NCBI RefSeq assembly: GCF_001317345.1
Contig: NZ_JXCG01000008.1
Location: 1-46,619, forward strand
Direction of reading: 5' to 3'
DNA length: 46,619 bases
DNA from: Thermococcus sp. EP1
Lineage (GTDB): Archaea; Methanobacteriota_B; Thermococci; Thermococcales; Thermococcaceae
The notes beneath the pieces are model-generated. The model did not search any database. It saw only the letters and a program-made list of their open reading frames with translations, and was not told the DNA's origin. Of the stretch, positions 1 to 11,223 are shown in pieces. Position 1 is the stretch's first letter; the number at the start of each line of letters is the position of its first letter. The position numbers and the translations under genes were made by a program.

Positions 1-45
1 TTGTCATTAACAGTGTAAAAAGAAAATTTGCTTTTGGAGAACTCA
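1..45 (-). CDS. Start of a leftward gene, product unknown (partial)
   Basis: An ATG on the minus strand at 45-43 opens a frame that stays open to the window edge (15 codons: MSSPKANFLFTLLMT). An AAGGAAG purine run lies just upstream of the ATG, and a TATA-like stretch (about 78-92 on the minus strand) sits at a suitable distance. The hydrophobic end of the fragment could begin a membrane segment or signal peptide. Only the first residues are visible, so no function can be given. It could also be a chance frame. Confidence 0.4.
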
Positions 46-177
46 TAGGTTAACTTCCTTTTTATTCTTATTTCATGGAAAATCTTATATTTCCTACGTT
101 ACATAGATGGGTAATGTGAGTACTAGGTCTGCACAAGTTTGACTTTATCAAAATTTATTATAATGGGAGTGTGAGTA

Positions 178-936
178 ATGCCAGTTATAATCGTCACTGG
201 GAGAGGAGGAGCCGGTAAAACCACTACTACTGCAAATTTAAGTGTATATTTCGCCCAACAAGAATATAGAACTCTTGCAATAGATGGTGACCTTTTCTTA
301 CCCAATCTTGGATTTCACTTTGCTTTAGAAAATGTCAGTTATACTCTCCACTCTATTCTCAAAAACCCTGATGTAGAACCAGAATGGGCAATATATAAGC
401 ATGGAAAAACTGCGGTGAATGTGATACCGGGAAGTACTAGACTCCAAGATGTCGTAGGAATTTCCCCCAAACGATTAAGGGATGTCGTGGAGCTAATGAA
501 ATATAAGTTCCCTCTAGTGTTTGTTGATTCCCCCACTGGAATACCTTTCGATACATTACCGACTTTTGAAGTTGCAGACTATCAAATAATAGTCGTTGAA
601 ATTGAGAGGTCTCCAATTTATTCTTTTGAAACTATGGTTGAGAACGAGATTAATAAACTCAGAGTAATTGGAGAAGAGTATGGATTAAAGATTGGGGTTA
701 TTCTAAACAAAGTTAGAGAGTCAGAAGATGTGATCGAGCATATAGTAGATGAGATTGACCAAAATGTTGGTTTACCTGTTATAGGTATCATTCCCTTTGA
801 CGAGAGCGTGCCAGAATCTATTAACGTAGGAATTCCAATTCTTGGGTACAAACCCCGTAGTGATGCTGCAATAGCATTTTATGAAGCCGGAGAAATACTT
901 GAGGAATGGATATTTAAAAAGGTTAAAAAGAGTTGA
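178..936 (+). CDS. MinD/ParA-family ATPase
   Basis: This 252-residue P-loop ATPase belongs to the MinD/ParA (SIMIBI) class. Residues 7-15 read GRGGAGKTT, a deviant Walker A motif in which the usual signature lysine (KGGxGKT) is arginine. LVFVDSP near residue 116 is the Walker B-like strand, and IGVILNKV near residue 179 gives the nucleotide-specificity Asn-Lys. The C-terminal GYKPRSDAAIAFYEAGEILEE resembles the tail of archaeal MinD homologues. GGGAGTGTGAG just before the ATG is a ribosome binding site. HMG-CoA reductase follows after 26 bases and is probably co-transcribed. The cargo positioned, if any, is unknown. Confidence 0.85.
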   Translation: MPVIIVTGRGGAGKTTTTANLSVYFAQQEYRTLAIDGDLFLPNLGFHFALENVSYTLHSILKNPDVEPEWAIYKHGKTAVNVIPGSTRLQDVVGISPKRLRDVVELMKYKFPLVFVDSPTGIPFDTLPTFEVADYQIIVVEIERSPIYSFETMVENEINKLRVIGEEYGLKIGVILNKVRESEDVIEHIVDEIDQNVGLPVIGIIPFDESVPESINVGIPILGYKPRSDAAIAFYEAGEILEEWIFKKVKKS

Positions 937-962
937 AAAAATCTCTTTTTGGGGGTTATACT

Positions 963-2186
963 ATGAACATTGAAGAACTCATTGAGAAAGTTGCTAAGGG
1001 AGAAATTAAACTACACCAAGTAGAAAAACATACAAATGATAAGCGTCTTGCCACAGAGATAAGAAGAAAGGCACTTGAAAGAAAGCTTGGAGTAACATTA
1101 GACAACATTGGCCACTACTCTATAGATCCAAACCAAGTCATCGGCAAAAATATTGAAAACATGATTGGAGTCGTTCAAATTCCTATGGGTGTAGCAGGCC
1201 CTCTCAAAATAAATGGAGAGTATGCTAAAGGAGAATTTTACATTCCTCTTGCCACCACTGAGGGCGCATTGGTAGCCTCTGTTAACAGAGGGTGTTCAAC
1301 TCTAACAGCTGCAGGTGGTGTCAAAACCACTATAATTGGTGACAAAATGACACGTGCACCTCTTCTCAAGTGTCCCGATGCTAGAAAAGCAAGGGAAGTT
1401 GCAGAGTGGGTCAAAGGGAACATTGAGTACCTTCAAGAAGAAGCCGTAAGCAAAGTCACTAGACATGGAAAGCTTAGGGATATTAAACCATATATAGTCG
1501 GTAACAATCTCTATCTTCGTTTTGAATTTGAAACTGGCGATGCTATGGGAATGAATATGGTAACAATAGCAAGTGAAGAGATCATGAAAGTAATCGAAAG
1601 CAGATTTCCAGAAGTTAAATATCTGGCCCTTTCAGGTAATGTCTGTGTTGATAAAAAGCCTAATGCGATGAATTTCATTAATGGTAGAGGAAAAAGCGTG
1701 ATTGCTGAGGCCATAATACCTCGTGAAATTGTAGAGAAAAAACTTAAGACAACCCCTGAACTTATAGCAGAGGTAAACTATCGTAAAAACCTTGTGGGAT
1801 CCGCACAAGCAGGAAGCTACGGATTTAACGCTCACTTTGGAAACATTGTGGGAGCAATTTTCCTTGCAACTGGTCAAGATGAAGCACAAATAACTGAAGG
1901 CTCACACGGAATAACTCTAGCCGAAGTTACCCCAGAGGGAGACTTATACATCAGTATAACAATGCCTAGCCTTGAAATCGGAACCGTAGGCGGAGGAACT
2001 CGAGTACCAACACAACGAGAAGCCCTAACTATAATGGGAGTCGCAGGTGGTGGTGAACCACCGGGAACAAATGCCAAAAAATTTGCAGAGATCATAGCCG
2101 GGGCTGTTTTAGCTGGAGAACTCTCACTCCTAGCAGCAATAGCTGCAAAACATTTAGCTAAGGCCCATAAAGAACTTGGACGGTAA
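963..2186 (+). CDS. hmgA: HMG-CoA reductase, class I (NADPH)
   Basis: Reduces (S)-HMG-CoA to mevalonate, the committed step towards archaeal isoprenoid ether lipids. The 407-residue product has the class I hallmarks: ENMIGVVQIPMGVAGPL for CoA binding, TTEGALVASVNRG carrying the catalytic glutamate, GDAMGMNM for NADPH, a DKKP lysine segment (CVDKKPNAMNF), GQDEAQI with the catalytic aspartate, and a C-terminal AAKHLAKAHK histidine. It lacks the membrane anchor of eukaryotic enzymes, so it is cytosolic. The frame is open upstream to a TTG at 933, but GGGGGTT five bases before the ATG at 963 marks that ATG as the start. It follows the MinD-like gene closely. Confidence 0.97.
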   Translation: MNIEELIEKVAKGEIKLHQVEKHTNDKRLATEIRRKALERKLGVTLDNIGHYSIDPNQVIGKNIENMIGVVQIPMGVAGPLKINGEYAKGEFYIPLATTEGALVASVNRGCSTLTAAGGVKTTIIGDKMTRAPLLKCPDARKAREVAEWVKGNIEYLQEEAVSKVTRHGKLRDIKPYIVGNNLYLRFEFETGDAMGMNMVTIASEEIMKVIESRFPEVKYLALSGNVCVDKKPNAMNFINGRGKSVIAEAIIPREIVEKKLKTTPELIAEVNYRKNLVGSAQAGSYGFNAHFGNIVGAIFLATGQDEAQITEGSHGITLAEVTPEGDLYISITMPSLEIGTVGGGTRVPTQREALTIMGVAGGGEPPGTNAKKFAEIIAGAVLAGELSLLAAIAAKHLAKAHKELGR

Positions 2187-2194
2187 AAGTCGCC

Positions 2195-2851
2195 TCATCG
2201 TTTTATTTTCTTAATTTTATCTCTCAACGCTTTCGTTATTTCTGAGTCTTCCACAACACGAACTCCTCTGAACTTTAAAAGCGAAAAGGGATAATCTATA
2301 ACTAGAGTTACCAAAACCACAAACGTGGTAATTGCTAAAGTCAAAAGAAGATAATCTAAATACTCATCCGCCTTGAAAAACCACGAAGAAGCTAACCCAA
2401 TAATCAACGAAAACAAAAAGGTTATTCCCGAGCGATGTTCATGTCTTTTCACACCTATCTTTCTCTGACATATTAGTTTGAGCAAATATGCCAAGCCTTC
2501 TTTTTTCATTATTTCAAAAATGAATTTAGTAATTTTACTGTTCTCTAGCTTAAAATCCAATTCTTCCTTTCCAGAAAATAAGTATAGCATACGACTCAGA
2601 TCTCCTTCGAGTTCAATCACCTGAATCACAGGGTCTGACCCATAGAGATAGTTACCAACTTCTGTTACAATATAACATTCTGGCTCAACAAATCGCAAAG
2701 GCCGAATATTTTTTGAAGAGAGATATCTTTCAAGATCCTTTGAGAGATTAGCAATTGATTCGCCTTTAATCTTTATATAAATACATCTCTTAATGTCCTT
2801 TGATTTTGCACTGAAATATCCAGAAAAATACCTACGAAATAAATCCCACAT
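2195..2851 (-). CDS. Membrane protein of unknown function, paralogue of the upstream gene
   Basis: A 218-residue protein I do not recognise. The first 125 residues or so are soluble and mixed alpha/beta. Two hydrophobic segments follow (about residues 146-160 and 168-188), then a basic tail ending KDKIKKIKR. The soluble part aligns with the gene at 2907-3530: IYIKIK/VYVLIK, a Glu/Tyr stretch before IQVIELEGDLSRMLYLF versus IYVVELTDEMNRWFYFL, and a Lys/Glu-rich segment before the helices. A TATA-like run (2868-2882) lies so close to the ATG that the transcript is probably leaderless. It converges on hmgA with an 8-base gap. Confidence 0.75.
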   Translation of the reverse strand: MWDLFRRYFSGYFSAKSKDIKRCIYIKIKGESIANLSKDLERYLSSKNIRPLRFVEPECYIVTEVGNYLYGSDPVIQVIELEGDLSRMLYLFSGKEELDFKLENSKITKFIFEIMKKEGLAYLLKLICQRKIGVKRHEHRSGITFLFSLIIGLASSWFFKADEYLDYLLLTLAITTFVVLVTLVIDYPFSLLKFRGVRVVEDSEITKALRDKIKKIKR

Positions 2852-2906
2852 ATTGCTAAGTTACTTTTTGAAGTTTAAAAATATTATGTCTAGATTTGAA
2901 ATAGAA

Positions 2907-3530
2907 TTAGTCCTCCCAAGCTCTCCGTTTGTAGCCTTTTTTAATACTCTGAAGAGCCACAATGAAGAAGATGGCAAAGGTTATGATATTGCCGAGCTGA
3001 GAAATGTCAATAATATTCTCAAATGCCAAATACCCAGCTATAAAACTGAGAAGTCCCAGACCTACTTGAATTGCACTTAAGACTACCTCAAAGGTGCTTC
3101 TTTTAGTAAGTTTGCCCTCAACCATTTTCCTAAAGATCTCTTCTAGGGCTTCGTCCTTCTTAACCTGAAAGACTAGGAACTTATCTTTATTCTTGAAGCT
3201 AATCCTCTCTTCACTTGGAAGGAAATAAAACCATCGGTTCATCTCATCAGTGAGCTCAACCACATAGATCTTATATGCCTTTGCAAAGAGATTCTTGGCA
3301 TTCATTAGTAGTGTATACTCATCAGGATTTACCACTCTATTAAATGTCTTTCCCTTAAAGAGCTCCTCAAGTTCTTTGGCCTTTTCGCTTATAAGCTGAT
3401 CTTGCTTTACTTTAATAAGCACGTACACTATCTTCTTTTCCTTCTTGGGCTTTCTAACTTCTTTTCTCTTCTGAGGCTCTTTTCTTCTGGATCTTCTAGG
3501 AATTATAATTGGACCTGGCGTAAACGGCAT
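2907..3530 (-). CDS. Membrane protein of unknown function, paralogue of the downstream gene
   Basis: About 207 residues, unrecognised family. A proline-rich and then very basic N-terminus (RRSRRKEPQKRKEVRKPKK) leads into a mixed alpha/beta domain (VYVLIKVK to FQVKKDEALEEIF). A hydrophobic pair follows (FEVVLSAIQVGLGLLSFIAGYLAF and IITFAIFFIVALQS), then a basic end. The layout matches the 218-residue neighbour, so the two look like a tandem duplication. The frame is open to a TTG at 3542; I place the start at the ATG at 3530 because GGGA lies six bases upstream, but 3536 is also possible. The basic N-terminus could bind nucleic acid or lipid head groups; this is a guess. Confidence 0.75.
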   Translation of the reverse strand: MPFTPGPIIIPRRSRRKEPQKRKEVRKPKKEKKIVYVLIKVKQDQLISEKAKELEELFKGKTFNRVVNPDEYTLLMNAKNLFAKAYKIYVVELTDEMNRWFYFLPSEERISFKNKDKFLVFQVKKDEALEEIFRKMVEGKLTKRSTFEVVLSAIQVGLGLLSFIAGYLAFENIIDISQLGNIITFAIFFIVALQSIKKGYKRRAWED

Positions 3531-3586
3531 AAGCATTCCCAATTAGTTTAATGCATCAATTCTTAAAAAGTTATTGAGAAAAAAGA

Positions 3587-5470
3587 TTAAGAGCTAAATT
3601 CTTGAATCTTCTTTCTTACAAGCTGGTTCACCAGCTTTCCATCAGCTTTGCCCCTAAGTTTTGCCATTGCTCTTCCCATGAGCATTCCCATAGCTCCCAT
3701 GCCCTTAGCCTTTACGACATTAAGATTCTCCTTGACTATTTCTTCGATTATCTTTTCGACTTCTTCCTCGCTTAAGAGAGTCAGTCCCTTCTCCTCAGCA
3801 ACTTGGAGAGCTGTTTTCTCTGGATGTAAAGCAAGTTCTTTGAATATCTCCTCAAAAGCCTCCTTTGCAATCTTATTCTCAAGTAGCAACTTGAACGCAT
3901 CTTTTATGTGCTTGTCGCTTATGTTTTCAATGGGTACTTCTTTCTTAAGGCCTTTAAGGACTACTACGAGAGTTGATGCTGCCAGAGATGGCTTAACTCC
4001 CATTCCTATTAACTCCTCAAAGAGCTCATCTCTTTCATCATCAACTAATGTCTGTGCTAGGCTCTTATCGATGCCATACTCTTTAACATAGCGTCCTACT
4101 TTTGCCTGTGGGTACTCAGGAAGGTTTTCAAGGATTTCCCTCTTGATTTCCTCACCAATAAATATTGGTGGTATATCTGTCTCTGGATACATTCTTGCTT
4201 TTCCAGGAAGTGGACGCATGTATTGCGTATTTCCATCAGGCAATGCTCTCCTCGTCTCTTCTGGGACTCCTATTATGGCTTCTCTGGCCCTCTTAAGAAC
4301 TTCTTTAAGGGCTTTCTTAGCAGCCTCTTCCTTCGCAGCTACTAAAACGAATGCATCTTGTTCCTCAAGACCAAGGGTTTCAATGATTTTATTTACCTCT
4401 TCTTGGCTTATACCATAGTTAGGAAGCTCATCTATGTGGAAGATCCCCTTTACATATTTTTTAGCCCTATCTGCCATTTCCGTACCCAATCTTCTCCCTG
4501 GTTGAACCTCAAATCCTATAAGGCCCCTGAATTTAGGAAGCTTAACTGCTATGACTTTACCTCCCTTCTTCAAGGCTTTTGCAATTATCTTTGAACCAGT
4601 GTTCTTGAAAACATCACTTACATCGTAGAACTCTTCTTTTATCTCTTCTTTATTCGCTCCCCTCTTTTGAAGCTCATCCCTAATTTTTAGGAGATTGATT
4701 TGCCTCTGCACCTCACGCTCTATGATGATTGGGATCATGTCTAACTCCTGCACACCCTTTATCTCTATCCTAGCCCCACCCTTAATAGAAACATTGAGAT
4801 CCTGTCTTATAGTTCCAAGGCCTCTCTTAACTTTTCTTGTGGCCCTGAGAGCATCCCCTATAAACTTAGCCACCACTTTTGCCTGCTCCGGATGGTGGAT
4901 GTCTGGAGTAGTCGCAATCTCAATTAGGGGAATCCCCAAACGATCAAGCCTATAAACTGCCCTCTTATCTCCCTGTTCTATTATTCTACATGCATCTTCC
5001 TCAAGACAAATAGTAGGGATGCCGACGCTTCCCCAAGGAGTATCTATTCTACCGTTCATTCCCACTATTGCAGTCCTTTGGAAACCAGAAACGTTGGAAC
5101 CATCAATGACTATTTTCCTCATGAAGTGGACTTCATCTACTGGAATAGCATTCAAAAGATATGTTATCTGGATCGCTACTTTGAGAGCATCTTCATCTGG
5201 CAAATGAGGAGGTTCTTCATCCATGTACACCAAATCGCTGTACTTATAATTGCCCTCATAAACAAAGACCCTACCTTTCTTAAATTCCTCTAACGCAGCT
5301 TGATCAATTTCTCCAAGTTCACTCATAGTTGGTCTCAAGCGACGTTCAAACGTGAAACTAACATCCTCATGAAGCTCACTCGGCACAGGTGAAAAGAGCT
5401 TTTTTGTAGCAAGTTGCCTGTGAATCTCAAGACCAACTTTAAGACCAAGTTCTTTGTAGTCAAACTCCAT
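3587..5470 (-). CDS. gatE: Glu-tRNA(Gln) amidotransferase subunit E
   Basis: GatE is the kinase/transferase subunit of the archaeal GatDE complex. It phosphorylates Glu on mischarged Glu-tRNA(Gln) and completes amidation with ammonia from GatD. The 627-residue product begins with the GatB/E catalytic core ([20 protein letters not shown]), includes SNVSGFQRT and the zinc/Mg region ([10 protein letters not shown]), carries the AspRS-like insertion in the middle, and ends with a YqeY-like tail domain ([20 protein letters not shown]). The GTG and ATG at 5479 and 5476 are in frame, but GAGGTGA is best spaced for the ATG at 5470. The gene lies five bases after gatD, in the same operon. Confidence 0.96.
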   Translation of the reverse strand: MEFDYKELGLKVGLEIHRQLATKKLFSPVPSELHEDVSFTFERRLRPTMSELGEIDQAALEEFKKGRVFVYEGNYKYSDLVYMDEEPPHLPDEDALKVAIQITYLLNAIPVDEVHFMRKIVIDGSNVSGFQRTAIVGMNGRIDTPWGSVGIPTICLEEDACRIIEQGDKRAVYRLDRLGIPLIEIATTPDIHHPEQAKVVAKFIGDALRATRKVKRGLGTIRQDLNVSIKGGARIEIKGVQELDMIPIIIEREVQRQINLLKIRDELQKRGANKEEIKEEFYDVSDVFKNTGSKIIAKALKKGGKVIAVKLPKFRGLIGFEVQPGRRLGTEMADRAKKYVKGIFHIDELPNYGISQEEVNKIIETLGLEEQDAFVLVAAKEEAAKKALKEVLKRAREAIIGVPEETRRALPDGNTQYMRPLPGKARMYPETDIPPIFIGEEIKREILENLPEYPQAKVGRYVKEYGIDKSLAQTLVDDERDELFEELIGMGVKPSLAASTLVVVLKGLKKEVPIENISDKHIKDAFKLLLENKIAKEAFEEIFKELALHPEKTALQVAEEKGLTLLSEEEVEKIIEEIVKENLNVVKAKGMGAMGMLMGRAMAKLRGKADGKLVNQLVRKKIQEFSS

Positions 5471-5475
5471 TTTCA

Positions 5476-6795
5476 TCACCTCAGATAAGTGTCAAACCTT
5501 GTGTACGGTGTTATTTCTCCACTATAATTTGTCAGCATCATTCTCTTAACTTCTTCAAGGTCTTGTGTATGTCCAAGAACCCACATGAGCTTAACATATG
5601 CTGTCTCCGGTAGCATGTCCTCACATGGAATGACTTTGGCCTTTAGAAGCTTTCTTCCTGTTGAATAAACATTAAGGTTAATCCTTCCATACAGACATTG
5701 GCTTGTCATGCAGACAGCAATTCCTTCTTCAGTTGCTCGCTCTATGCTCGGTATCATGTCATTAGGAGTGTGTCCAAGCCCCGTACCTTCTATTACAATC
5801 CCCTTGTAGCCTCTGTCAACAAGAAACTCTATAATTTCCCCGGTTACTCCAGGATAGACCTTTATTAGTGCTACCTTTTCCTCAATTTTGTCATCTACCC
5901 AAACCTCATTTTCACTCCTTTTTCTATAATCATCCCTTAGGTATTCTACCTTTCCATTACTCCATATCCTTGCTATTGGAACATCGTTTATACTTCTAAA
6001 AGCATCTCTCCTTGAGGTGTGCATCTTTCGTACTTTTGTTCCCCTATGGGCTAAGCAATAAGTATCACCTGTTTCGCCGTGCATTACTACTGCAACTTCT
6101 CCAAAATCTTCCACAGCCATTCTCGTGGAGCAGATTAAATTCATTGCAGCGTCGCTTGAAGGCCTATCACTGCTTCTCTGAGAGCCTACAAAGATCACAG
6201 GCTTGCCTAAATTCCTAAGCATGAAACTTAAAGCTGCTGAAGAATAACCCATAGTATCAGTTCCATGACCTATTATAACTCCATCCTCTCCACTATTCAA
6301 TGCTTTAGCAACTTCATAGGCCATTTTTTTCCAATATTCAGGTTTCATGTCTTCACTCATTATGTTGAAAAGAAGTTTTGGAGTTATGTTGGCTATTTCA
6401 AAAATCTCAGGCACTGCTTTTGCAAGTTCTTCAGCAGTAAACGCCGCGTGTACTGCTCCAGTTTTGTAGTCAATCTTACTAGCTATTGTTCCACCGGTTC
6501 CGATTATGGTAACATTTGGAAGCTCTGGTTTCTTGGGAAGAACCTCTTTAAAAGAGATTTCTTCTCTTGGTTTGGCTTTTTCAAGAATCCTTACTTCGAG
6601 TATCTGGTCAATGAGAATACCAATGTTATATCCATTGTCCAACTTTATTGTAAGTGTTTCTCCTTTTGAAAGTTCATACGGAGGCATCACAATGCCCCTG
6701 TGTGTGATCATTGTATTATTCTCTTTCTCAACAACTTCAATATAATCGCCAATTCCTATCCCTTTCTCTTTCATAAAAACTTCAACTTTCCTCAT
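5476..6795 (-). CDS. gatD: Glu-tRNA(Gln) amidotransferase subunit D (asparaginase-like)
   Basis: GatD hydrolyses glutamine (or asparagine) and channels ammonia to GatE for Gln-tRNA(Gln) synthesis. The 439-residue protein has an N-terminal SH3-like domain (to about residue 75) followed by an L-asparaginase domain. Visible motifs are [13 protein letters not shown] (first catalytic Thr), [18 protein letters not shown] (second Thr-Asp), [17 protein letters not shown] and the LMWVLG region near the C-terminus. The ATG at 6795 is preceded by GGGGGTTTAACC. A TATA box (6844-6855, minus strand) drives the gatD-gatE operon. Confidence 0.97.
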   Translation of the reverse strand: MRKVEVFMKEKGIGIGDYIEVVEKENNTMITHRGIVMPPYELSKGETLTIKLDNGYNIGILIDQILEVRILEKAKPREEISFKEVLPKKPELPNVTIIGTGGTIASKIDYKTGAVHAAFTAEELAKAVPEIFEIANITPKLLFNIMSEDMKPEYWKKMAYEVAKALNSGEDGVIIGHGTDTMGYSSAALSFMLRNLGKPVIFVGSQRSSDRPSSDAAMNLICSTRMAVEDFGEVAVVMHGETGDTYCLAHRGTKVRKMHTSRRDAFRSINDVPIARIWSNGKVEYLRDDYRKRSENEVWVDDKIEEKVALIKVYPGVTGEIIEFLVDRGYKGIVIEGTGLGHTPNDMIPSIERATEEGIAVCMTSQCLYGRINLNVYSTGRKLLKAKVIPCEDMLPETAYVKLMWVLGHTQDLEEVKRMMLTNYSGEITPYTRFDTYLR

Positions 6796-6843
6796 GGTTA
6801 AACCCCCTTTTGATGAATGTTAGCTAAAGAATGTTTGGGATAC

Positions 6844-6855
6844 GAGATATAAACC
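6844..6855 (-). promoter_or_regulatory. Promoter (TATA box) of gatDE
   Basis: On the minus strand the sequence GGTTTATATCTC is a typical Thermococcales TATA box. Transcription would start about 25 bases downstream, near 6821, giving a leader of about 25 bases that contains the GGGGG ribosome binding site of gatD. It lies against the stop codon of the small regulator gene read from the same strand. Confidence 0.6.
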
Positions 6856-6858
6856 TTG

Positions 6859-7152
6859 TTATCGGAGTTCAATTTTAAACCTTGGCTCCTCTATCCACTC
6901 TGATCTGCACTTTGGACACTTTCCAGGAGATTTTATCTCTGCTTTAAACACAAAACCACACTTCCTGCACTGAGCTGGTTGGATCAAAAGCACCTTTCCC
7001 TCACGCTTTACAATATTGGCGATGACTTTTAGGTCTTCTAGTATAATCTTCTTGCTTCCTCTTCCTCTCATCTCAAGCATCAGTGCCAGTTCACTTACAC
7101 TGTAATCTCTCTCTTCCAAAAGCTTTATTATCTTCTGTCTTCTCGTCATCAT
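6859..7152 (-). CDS. Small HTH/zinc-ribbon predicted transcriptional regulator
   Basis: A 97-residue protein of the COG3357 type. The N-terminal half is a winged-helix-like HTH (RRQKIIKLLEERDYSVSELALML). The C-terminal half is a zinc ribbon with CRKCG and CPKCR. It probably binds DNA or RNA, but no target is known. The start may be either of two adjacent ATGs (7152 or 7149). It is divergent from pus10, whose predicted start lies only about 10 bases away, and is followed on the same strand by gatD after 63 bases. Confidence 0.8.
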   Translation of the reverse strand: MMTRRQKIIKLLEERDYSVSELALMLEMRGRGSKKIILEDLKVIANIVKREGKVLLIQPAQCRKCGFVFKAEIKSPGKCPKCRSEWIEEPRFKIELR

Positions 7153-7161
7153 GATGGGGAG

Positions 7162-8370
7162 TTGGAAGAGAAATTAAAAAGGTTAAGGGTGAGCAAAGTG
7201 ATAATCGAAAAAGCTGAAAAAATTCTTGAAAGGTACCCGCTCTGCAATCACTGTCTTGGAAGGGCATTTGGACTTCTTGGAAAGGGAGATAACTATATCA
7301 GGGGAAAATCCATAAGATTGGTTCTAAATATGGAGCGAGAAATTAGAGGAGAAGACCCTCTTCTAGAACCTCAAGAGTGTGAGCTCTGTAATGGTATCTT
7401 TAAAAAAGTCGAAGACTTGGCGAGATTGTGTTATAATAAAGTCTCAAAATTGGGATTAGAATTTGACACTTTTCTTGTGGGCTCAAGGATCCCCAGAGAA
7501 ATTTTAGAGAAAGAGAATGAGATAATTGAGAGCTTTGAGTTAAAATATGCTGAACCTATCAACAGGGAACTAAACCGAGAGATTGGAAAAATCCTTGAAG
7601 TTATTCTTCAAAAAAGCGTGAATAAGAACAACCCCGATGTCGTTTTTATTGTTGATCCATACAACGAGACAGTGGAACTTCAGGTAAAACCACTCTACAT
7701 TTATGGAAGGTATAGAAAGCTTGTAAGAGGAATCCCACAGACACCATTAAAGGGTTTTAAAGAGAGTGTTGCCTCGATAATATGCAAACCGTTTTCTAAA
7801 GCTGCAAAAGGGAAATCTATCTTTCATGGAGCAGGAAGAGAAGATGTTGACGTTAGAATGCTCGGAAATGGACGACCTTTTGTTATCGAAGTTAAAAAGC
7901 CTGTGAAAAGAAGAATAAATCTTCAAGAAATTGCCAAGGAAATTAATAAGAGTGGAAAAGTGGAAGTTTTAGATTTAAGCTTCATAAATAGGGAAGAAGC
8001 CGAAAAAATTCTCACATCTAACCATAAAAAAGAATATGAAGCTCTAGTGTACGTCGAAGAGCGTGTCAGTGAAAAGGAAGTAGAAAAAGTAGTTAAAGCC
8101 CTTAAAGATACTATTATTCACCAGCGAACTCCAAAAAGAGTTTTGGGTAGAAGGGCAGATATTGTGAGAGTAAGAAAAGTTCATGAAATCACTGGCAACC
8201 TCATAGATGAAAAACACTTTAAGCTTCGCTTAATAACCGACGGAGGACTTTACATAAAGGAATTAATTTCAGGAGATGATGGAAGAACAAGTCCCTCGGT
8301 GACGGAAATATTAGGAAAGAAAGCATGGTGTGAAAAGCTTGACGTTCTGAATATCCTCGATGGAGAGTGA
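7162..8370 (+). CDS. pus10: tRNA pseudouridine synthase Pus10
   Basis: Forms pseudouridine 54 (and 55) in archaeal tRNAs. The N-terminal zinc-binding pairs are CNHC (residues 23-26) and CELC (about 74-77), followed by a THUMP-containing region. The catalytic domain has YIYGRYRKLVRGIPQT and GREDVDVRMLGNGRPFVIE, which carries the catalytic Asp. The C-terminal KLRLITDGGLYIKELISGD is typical of the family. Length (402 or 393) matches archaeal Pus10. The start is uncertain: the longest frame uses TTG at 7162, but a GTG at 7189 gives an N-terminus (MSKVIIEKAEKIL) closer to my memory of family members. It heads the cluster with rpl21e, rpoF, DUF655 and ksgA. Confidence 0.95.
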   Translation: MEEKLKRLRVSKVIIEKAEKILERYPLCNHCLGRAFGLLGKGDNYIRGKSIRLVLNMEREIRGEDPLLEPQECELCNGIFKKVEDLARLCYNKVSKLGLEFDTFLVGSRIPREILEKENEIIESFELKYAEPINRELNREIGKILEVILQKSVNKNNPDVVFIVDPYNETVELQVKPLYIYGRYRKLVRGIPQTPLKGFKESVASIICKPFSKAAKGKSIFHGAGREDVDVRMLGNGRPFVIEVKKPVKRRINLQEIAKEINKSGKVEVLDLSFINREEAEKILTSNHKKEYEALVYVEERVSEKEVEKVVKALKDTIIHQRTPKRVLGRRADIVRVRKVHEITGNLIDEKHFKLRLITDGGLYIKELISGDDGRTSPSVTEILGKKAWCEKLDVLNILDGE

Positions 8371-8493
8371 AAACTTTATAAATGGTAGCACACATGAGCT
8401 TATGGTATTGGGAAAGACCCTAAGTTGAAAAAAGATCGTTCCTAAGCGCGTGATTTGTTAAAACTCCTAAATAAGGTTTAAGAGGTGATTAGA
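8371..8493 (+). promoter_or_regulatory. Promoter and long leader of rpl21e
   Basis: A TATA-like ACTTTATAAATGG (about 8373-8384) starts right after the pus10 stop. A transcript beginning near 8405 would have a leader of about 90 bases, long for this organism, ending in the strong ribosome binding site GAGGTGA (8482-8488). The leader repeats the word CCTAAG (near 8421 and 8442). No convincing box C/D or H/ACA RNA was found in it. The leader could carry ribosomal protein feedback control, but no clear stem is visible. Confidence 0.45.
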
Positions 8494-8787
8494 ATGGTTC
8501 AAAAAGCCCATACTATTAGAAGGAAAACTAGAGGTAAGCTTAGCAAATCACCAAGGAGGAGAGGACTTCCTCCGCTCACAAGATTCCTTCAAGAGTTTGA
8601 AGTTGGACAAAAAGTCCACATAGTTATTGAGCCAAGTTACCACAAAGGTATGCCAGACCCAAGATTCCATGGAAGAACAGGGACAGTAGTTGGCAAAAGA
8701 GGAGATGCCTACGTAGTTCAGCTCACAGATGGTGGTAAGGTAAAAACATTCTTCATTCACCCAGTTCATCTAAGGCCCCAGAAGTGA
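8494..8787 (+). CDS. rpl21e: Ribosomal protein L21e
   Basis: Large-subunit ribosomal protein shared by archaea and eukaryotes. The 97-residue sequence starts [18 protein letters not shown] and has the KOW-like [18 protein letters not shown] segment and the final HPVHLRPQK, all diagnostic. The ATG at 8494 follows GAGGTGA at ideal spacing; the in-frame GTG at 8485 is part of that binding site and is rejected as a start. Its stop is five bases before the rpoF ATG, so the two are probably coupled. Confidence 0.98.
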   Translation: MVQKAHTIRRKTRGKLSKSPRRRGLPPLTRFLQEFEVGQKVHIVIEPSYHKGMPDPRFHGRTGTVVGKRGDAYVVQLTDGGKVKTFFIHPVHLRPQK

Positions 8788-8792
8788 GGAGT

Positions 8793-9155
8793 ATGATAGG
8801 GCGCAAAAAGATAAAGGAAGAATACGTTTCAATTCCAGAAGCGAAAGAGTTACTACTCAAAAGAAAAGAGGAAGGTGCTGAAGAAAACCCAGAGGAGCCC
8901 ATATTTTACGAAGCAAGAACCAGCCTAGAGCATGCGGAAAGATTTTCAAAAATTACTGCAGACAAAGCAAAAGAGCTGAAAAACAAGCTCATAGGACTAT
9001 TCGAATGGCTCGACGAACGAATAGCTACGAAGCTCATTGACATAATGCCTAATGATTACTTTGATATGAAAATAATCTTTGCCAAAGAAGAACACATGCC
9101 TACAAAAGAAGAGGCAGAAAAAATACTCGAAATTCTAGACGAATATAGAGAATAG
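8793..9155 (+). CDS. rpoF: DNA-directed RNA polymerase subunit F (Rpb4)
   Basis: Rpb4-like subunit that forms the stalk of archaeal RNA polymerase together with RpoE (Rpb7). The 120-residue sequence has the archaeal features AKELLLKRKEEG near residue 20, YEARTSLEHAERFSK and a C-terminal helical HRDC-like domain (KEEAEKILEILDEYRE). The in-frame GTG at 8784 overlaps the L21e stop; I prefer the ATG at 8793 because MIGRKK is the usual N-terminus, although GAGGAG is only about one base away from it. The L21e-Rpb4-DUF655 order is conserved in archaea. Confidence 0.95.
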   Translation: MIGRKKIKEEYVSIPEAKELLLKRKEEGAEENPEEPIFYEARTSLEHAERFSKITADKAKELKNKLIGLFEWLDERIATKLIDIMPNDYFDMKIIFAKEEHMPTKEEAEKILEILDEYRE

Positions 9156-9157
9156 GC

Positions 9158-9174
9158 CTTTTCTCTCTTTTTTC
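9158..9174 (+). terminator. T-rich terminator after rpoF
   Basis: Directly after the rpoF stop the plus strand reads CTTTTCTCTCTTTTTTC, the oligo-T type of stop typical of archaeal transcription termination. No stem is needed or obvious. A new TATA-like element (about 9189-9200) before the DUF655 gene suggests the downstream genes also have their own promoter. Confidence 0.5.
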
Positions 9175-9233
9175 ATAACTTTCTCAAAAAGTATTAAAAA
9201 CCCTTAGAGCGTATATTCTTGGGGGGAGAGACA

Positions 9234-11223
<1,990 letters not shown>

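Noticed and set aside
3648-4091. 147-codon open frame opposite gatE
   Set aside because: Ser-rich shadow of the well-supported gatE frame.
8394-8423. Nine-codon reading frame (MSLWYWERP) before rpl21e, possible leader peptide
   Set aside because: Its ATG lies upstream of the transcript start expected from the TATA box near 8378, and it has no ribosome binding site.
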